Source: Nematostella vectensis (Eukaryota > Cnidaria > Anthozoa > Actiniaria > Edwardsiidae). From it: DNA of 64,000 bases. Shown here piece after piece: positions 59,243-64,000 of this stretch. Position 1 is the first letter of the stretch. Every line of letters starts with the position of its first letter. The notes under the pieces were generated by a model, which made no database searches, was not told the DNA's origin, and was given only the letters and a program-made list of their open reading frames with translations. The position numbers were made by a program, and so were the translations under genes. The DNA is taken from positions 997,001 to 1,061,000 of the forward strand of contig NC_064044.1 of the NCBI RefSeq assembly GCF_932526225.1. Reading direction: 5' to 3'.

Positions 59243-61195
59243 CCGGCTAGTTAATGGTGCACGTGGATGTGTGTGGTCTTTACTTTTTCATGAATACCAA
59301 GGTTCGTTCACAGGTAAAAAGCACATTTTTTTCCAGTTATTTTTTATTTCTTTTTCCTATTTTTACTGGACCAACCTCCAATTCCTGGTAAGACTTCTCA
59401 GGCTGTGATTACAGTACGCCATATTGGAATTTGAAACCTCACCGGAGACGCCTTGCATTTGTGAAGTTGAAAAGGCAAGATTGACAGTTTCATTACTGGA
59501 AATGCAAACAAAGCTGTGCCATCTATAATATCGCTGTTGTATTTCGTCGGGTAGGAGCAAAAGGACGAAGGGCTAACGCTCAATACATCAGCGCAACCAC
59601 TCTGTTTCTCAGAGGCGTTTAACATACCGTTTCAACCTTGTGTTGATTTATACCTTACCATAATATGAAACATATTTTAAGTTTCAGCTCTAAACCCTCA
59701 AAGTGCTTGTAAATCTCTGGTGCGATCCAATTTAGAATGTGCCAATGTTGCACATGTGTTCCTATGCACATGGACATGACGGAAAAACATGACTTAACGC
59801 TTCAAATAAGCTCATTTCAGATCTAATAAGGCAGAAAATTTCTCTAAGTACTAAGTGAGTAATAGCAAACAAAGTATCAAACGCGACTTTTTTTAAATTG
59901 ATGCGACTTTTTTTAAAGTGACATTGAAATTTGAGCTTTTCGTCCCTGAGCTCATACAAAGCGCAAAGGTGATCAAGAAAAACATATCTTAAAAAGCAAA
60001 AATCTGGGTATGTGCATTTCGGCCTCACGTTATTTGTGTTTCAAAAATCAGTCTGGAATACAAGGAATCGATGGCCATTGTAAGAAATTGTGTCTTCTTT
60101 CTCTATCTCGAATTGCGAATTTTCCAGGTTTTTCCGTCATGTCATGCACATGTGTTCCTATGTTGTTCCTATGTGTTTCACAAGTGTGTTGGGGCTTCAG
60201 TACGCACCCCTTATATACTCCTATGGCGGCATCCTTTAGTTAGTACGACACTGACAGCCATGGAAAGCTTTTAGGCTTAGCCAGTTGGCGTCCGAGGAAC
60301 GAACCCCCCCCCCCCCCCCCATGGGTGTGTCGGTTTGTTACCCTTGGGCTACCGTGACTTACCTAATGTTTACAATGTTGCTAAGGCTACCGATGTCACA
60401 CACTAACGTGTTACACTGCTAGTGCGCATGGCAATACACACGTGATTAATATGGTTGGCAGAATTCCAACCATTTTTTCAGTCAAACTCTTAAAATGCAG
60501 CTAATTAGTATATAATTTCTAGATGCTAAATATATCTTCACTACATATTTGACTAATGTATACCTGCGTGACAGATGCCCGCTAACTTCACCGAGTTGCG
60601 AGCTGCCCGCTAACTTCACTCGGGTACATTGTTCTCCAACAGCTGCTGTAGCTGCTAGTAGTAGTATCTATAATGATTTACCCAATTAGAAATACAAGCT
60701 ATAGTTTTAACTAGTAACTTGAAAGTTTAATTAGGGCAAGCAAGTTCGATGATAACAAAGGCGAATGATGATAAAAGATGCGACGGAACTTACACGGAGA
60801 TTTTCCTCTCTGCTGGGAGACTTTTCGGGAATGTTAAGGTAGCTTCTATTTTCGCGTTGTTAAGGTAGCTTCTATAAACAAACGACCGCAAAGAATATGC
60901 TTTTAGAATTGACGTTAATAAATTATACGGTTTTCCTTTTATGCATTTAAAGAACAACATTGCACCAAAATAGAAAGATTAATTAGTTAAGAGTTCAGAT
61001 GAAGGGTCGAGAAGTCAAGAACGACGGTAGACAACGTTGATGAGGGTCTTAGAGGGATTGCCTGCTTGAAGTCAAGAAGAATTTTGCTTTCTGATAACTA
61101 GCGAAAATATTGTTTATAAGTCTTCCTACTGTGCTATATGTTAACATCAATTATAAAAGAAGGGCAATTATAAAGGCAGTCAAACAGAGACTGCC
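59243..61195. other. Intergenic DNA upstream of the PAN/EGF gene
   Basis: No gene recognised. An inverted pair (59753-59790 and about 60126-60160, sharing CACATGTGTTCCTATG and CATGACGGAAAAA) bounds a possible 400-bp MITE. A C-run is at 60306-60320. The last few hundred bases hold the presumed promoter of the next gene. Confidence 0.4.
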
Positions 61196-61924
61196 ATGGA
61201 TCTAAAAAGGCAAGTTCTGCTTTTTCTGTTGGGAACCGTATTTGTGAAGCATGGTGTGACTGAGTTTTTCATGAGAGACGGCGATTGGACATTTGGCCAG
61301 TTCCTGGATGACGGAAGTAAGGCATTTAGGAAATCTGGAGCTGTTATATACAGTGCTTTGATGGCAAATCTCACTTCGTGTCTCTTTGAATGCCTCTACC
61401 TGAACGGCTGCTTCGCCTTCAATGCCGAGAAAAAAGAGAAAGACTTGACTTGCGAGTTCCTGAACTTCGGGAAATCTGACTATGCCAACTTTCTCGTGGA
61501 CAACAGTACCTTTCAAAGTTATCGGCTTATGGTTCGTAAAATGAATGAATGAAAAAAAAAATTTTTATAAAAAAAAACACGTTTGCCAATCTGTTTCCAA
61601 TCTTTTTAAAAGAGCTTGATCGCTATAGTGTATCCATCTTTAAGTTTGGATAATATTATTTTCACTGAAAATCTGTGTCAAGGACAAGTTGTATCCAACA
61701 CAGGTATGATTAGGTAAAAATTGGAATAGCAGTTATGTGAGTTATGGGAACAATTATTCCCACCAATTAACCCACTTGTTACACCCGTTGTTGTTTTTTT
61801 TTACAGACCAAATGCACAGACAACCCTTGCAAAAACGGCGGAGTGTGTTCCCCGCTCGAGAATGGCGGAGAGCTGTTTAGCTGCACCTGCCCAGCAAGCC
61901 ATACGGGCGACGTGTGTCACTATC
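61196..61924 (+). CDS. Secreted PAN/apple-like plus EGF protein, 5' part
   Basis: Two exons read: 61196-61531 and 61807-61924 (both in phase; 151 codons so far). The first begins with a signal peptide (hydrophobic LLFLLGTVFV at 8-17) and a PAN/apple-like region with C62, C66, C72, C86. The second is a full EGF domain with cysteines 115, 120, 126, 138, 140, 149 (NPCKNGGVC, CTCPASHTG). Proteins with this pairing are extracellular adhesion or matrix components; the partner is unknown. The exon 1 donor (GTTCGT after ATG) is weak and was chosen because phase and EGF start agree. Without splicing, exon 1 would stop at 61552. Exon 2 ends at GTAAGT, which is repeated in the next 0.7 kb. Later exons were not found and may lie outside the window. 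Confidence 0.72.
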
Positions 61925-62640
61925 GTAAGTATCGCAGGGATCTTAGCGATCGTAGCTATTAAAACAACAATCATTAGGGCTATGGCCAATGGCAGTATCG
62001 TAAGTATCGCAGGGATCCTAGCTGTTAAAACAACAATCATTAGGGCTATGGCCAATGGCAGTATCGTAAGTATCGCAGGGATACTAGCGATCGTAGCTAT
62101 TAAAACAACAATCATTAGGGCTATGGCCAATGGCAGTATCGTAGCTATCGCAGGGATCCTAGCTGTTAAAACAACAATCATTAGGGCTATGGCCAATGGC
62201 AGTATCGTAAGTATCGCAGGGATCCTAGCTGTTAAAACAACAATCATTAGGGCTATGGCCAATGGCAGTATCGTAAGTATCGCAGGGATACTAGCGATCG
62301 TTGCTGTTAAAACAACAATCATTAGGGCTATGGCCAATGGCAGTATCGTAGCTATCGCAGGGATATTAGCGATCGCAGCTGTTAAAACAACAATCATTAG
62401 GGCTATGGCCAATGGCAGTATCGTAGCTATCGCAGGGATACTAGCGATCGCAGCTGTTAAAACAACAATCATTAGGGCTATGGCCAATGGCAGTATCGTA
62501 GCTATCGCAGGGATACTAGCGATCGCAGCTGTTAAAACAACAATCATTAGGGCTATGGCCAATGGAGGTATCGTAGCTATCGCAGGGATATTAGCGATCG
62601 TAGCTGTTAAAACAACAATCATTAGGGCTATGGCCAATGC
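61918..62640. repeat. 66/75-bp array carrying the PAN/EGF exon 2 donor, about 10 copies
   Basis: Each unit has AGTATC followed by GTAAGTATCGCAGGGAT, matching the exon 2 end CACTATC and its donor. Copies 1-3, 5 and 6 keep GTAAGT; copies 4 and 7-10 have GTAGCT and are degraded as donors. The 9-bp difference is AGCGATCGT. Unit lengths are multiples of three, so repetitive hydrophobic ORFs are open on both strands, but the EGF frame reads through to TAA after 12 codons. Confidence 0.93.
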
Positions 62641-63750
62641 CAGGGATCCTTGTGATCGTAGCGCAATTACTTACGTCATAACAGTAACTAAAATAACAAG
62701 ATTGGCGCTTGTTGTAATCGTGTTTCTTTGAATATATATTACCACTTTTAAAGCAGTAGGCCTTAAGGATCTTTACGATCGTAGTGACATCATATAGCAA
62801 CCGTACGATCAGTCGTCACAGTTTTTTGTAATTTGTGTAATATTGTTCTGCTCGTTTTCATCGTTATGTTTACTTCCTTTTTATTCTCTTTTATTCTCTG
62901 TCTGTTTGTGCATTATTGTTAGCTTTATTTTTTATTATCATTCTTGATAATCCATTTCACCTGCTTGTTGTTTAAATTTGGCCATCAAATTACAGACAAT
63001 GATCACCAGTATGCAAAGAATCCTCACGCCCTATTCTGTGTGCTGTTGAATCAATTATGACGTCACATTGCCCTCATAAATACGATTTTTAGATATTCCC
63101 TAAATTATCAGATATCGGGTTGAAATCATCTTGCATCATTCAGATATGCCAGAATCTACGTTCTTACAGCTTTACAATGCAAAAAGGCCATAAAAACTTT
63201 TATAATCAATCTTTGTTAGAATTTCTGCCATCTTGGGTCCGCCATCTTGAATCCGCCATCTTGGATTCTGTGATTTTTGCCTCCAAAAAATCTGGTATTA
63301 TACAGAAAAAAATATACATGTATTACTGCTCATAGTAATGAAAAATGCAAAATATTAGCTAGTCAATCTAGTGCCATTTTTAACAACAGCTTTGAGAGAG
63401 CAAAATTTACCCACCCCTGCCCCACAAATATCCGAGGTGAAAAATATTCTAGCGCTGTTTTGAAACTTGTCACCTAAACAAACTTATAAAGTCAAAACAG
63501 GCATGTAGATCTGAGAAATAGGACTAAAATATGAAAAATTCACTACTTTTTAGTTTTTGGAAAACTAAGGTGCGAAAAAACGGTTGCCATTGTAACATGG
63601 AGCGTCTCCTCGACATGTCAATGGCATCAAAACGTCCGCAGATAGATTTTAGGAAAAGTCACCAAGTTTTGGCCTCTTAGCTGCCATGGTTCAGACGTTA
63701 TTGCAATTTTCCCGGAGGGGGGGGGGGGTCTTAATAGGGTTAAGAGTAAC
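62641..63750. other. No gene recognised
   Basis: AT-rich DNA, probably intron or flank of the PAN/EGF gene. A small tandem of CCGCCATCTTGRAT (3 copies) is at 63221-63268 and a G-run at 63717-63728. Confidence 0.4.
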
Positions 63751-64000
63751 ATATTCGCAGACCTATAGAGTGATATTCGCAGACCTATAGAGTGATATTC
63801 GCAGACCTATAGAGTGATATTCGCAGACCTATAGAGTGATATTCGCAGACCTATAGAGTGATATTCGCAGACCTATAGAGTGATATTCGCAGACCTATAG
63901 AGTGATATTCGCAGACCTATAGAGTGATATTCGCAGACCTATAGAGTGATATTCGCAGACCTATAGAGTGATATTCGCAGACCTATAGAGTGATATTCGC
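63751..64000. repeat. 22-bp minisatellite running off the window, at least 11 copies
   Basis: Perfect 22-bp units with ATATTCGCAGACCTATAGAG. No differences between copies were seen, unlike the older arrays, which suggests recent expansion. The right end is outside the window. Confidence 0.97.

Noticed and set aside
61801-62731. Long hydrophobic repeat ORFs on both strands
   Set aside because: They arise because unit lengths are multiples of three. They overlap each other and the EGF exon is in another frame.

Overview
The window is nuclear DNA of an invertebrate animal. It carries intron-rich genes with GT-AG splice sites, one minor-class (U12) intron, an LTR retrotransposon, many MITE-like elements and a very large load of minisatellites. 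A secreted PAN-plus-EGF protein and the transposon mix look most like an anthozoan cnidarian. Amphioxus is the main alternative, because minisatellites across exon-intron junctions have been described there (recalled, not checked). No prokaryotic feature is present.

Five host genes were assembled exon by exon; exon phases match at almost every junction. (1) NUP42-like nucleoporin, minus, 2342-21673, 9 exons, 518 aa: two CCCH fingers, Gly-rich linker, NUP42 core and a C-terminal FG domain. (2) E2F factor, minus, 26518-32599, 4 exons, 394 aa: DNA-binding domain, leucine zipper/marked box and a pocket-protein-binding C-terminus; intron 2 is U12-type. (3) SDR16C-like short-chain dehydrogenase, minus, 40971-51514, 6 exons, 305 aa; its intron 2 holds a 4383-bp Ty3/gypsy element with identical 153-bp LTRs. 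(4) SMNDC1/SPF30 splicing factor, plus, 51649-57408, 10 exons, 244 aa, divergent from the SDR with 134 bp between start codons. (5) The 5' end of a secreted PAN/EGF gene, plus, from 61196, which probably runs beyond the window.

Layout: 1-1434 minisatellite; 2342-21673 NUP42, whose introns are mostly tandem arrays (41/37 bp, 16 bp, 27/33 bp, 44 bp, 100 bp); 22019-25245 transposon-like DNA; 26518-32599 E2F with a TIR element in intron 1; 34.7-41 kb MITEs and several minisatellites, two of them inverted copies of one family; 41-51.5 kb SDR; 51.6-58 kb SMNDC1; 58-61 kb sparse DNA; 61.2-62.6 kb PAN/EGF gene and its array; 63.75 kb to the end, another array.

The most striking observation is that several tandem arrays are built from splice junctions. 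Their repeat units carry copies of the neighbouring exon's own 5' or 3' splice site. NUP42 intron 6 begins with about 120 tandem GTAAGT donors. NUP42 exon 3 has six intact tandem acceptors (a seventh copy is degraded), spaced 45 bp. NUP42 exon 4 and the PAN/EGF exon 2 donors are also repeated. Small acceptor duplications occur at NUP42 exon 6 and at SMNDC1 exons 6 and 10. Other arrays start within about 20 bp of a donor. This suggests a local process that amplifies exon-intron boundaries and may generate or burden alternative splicing.
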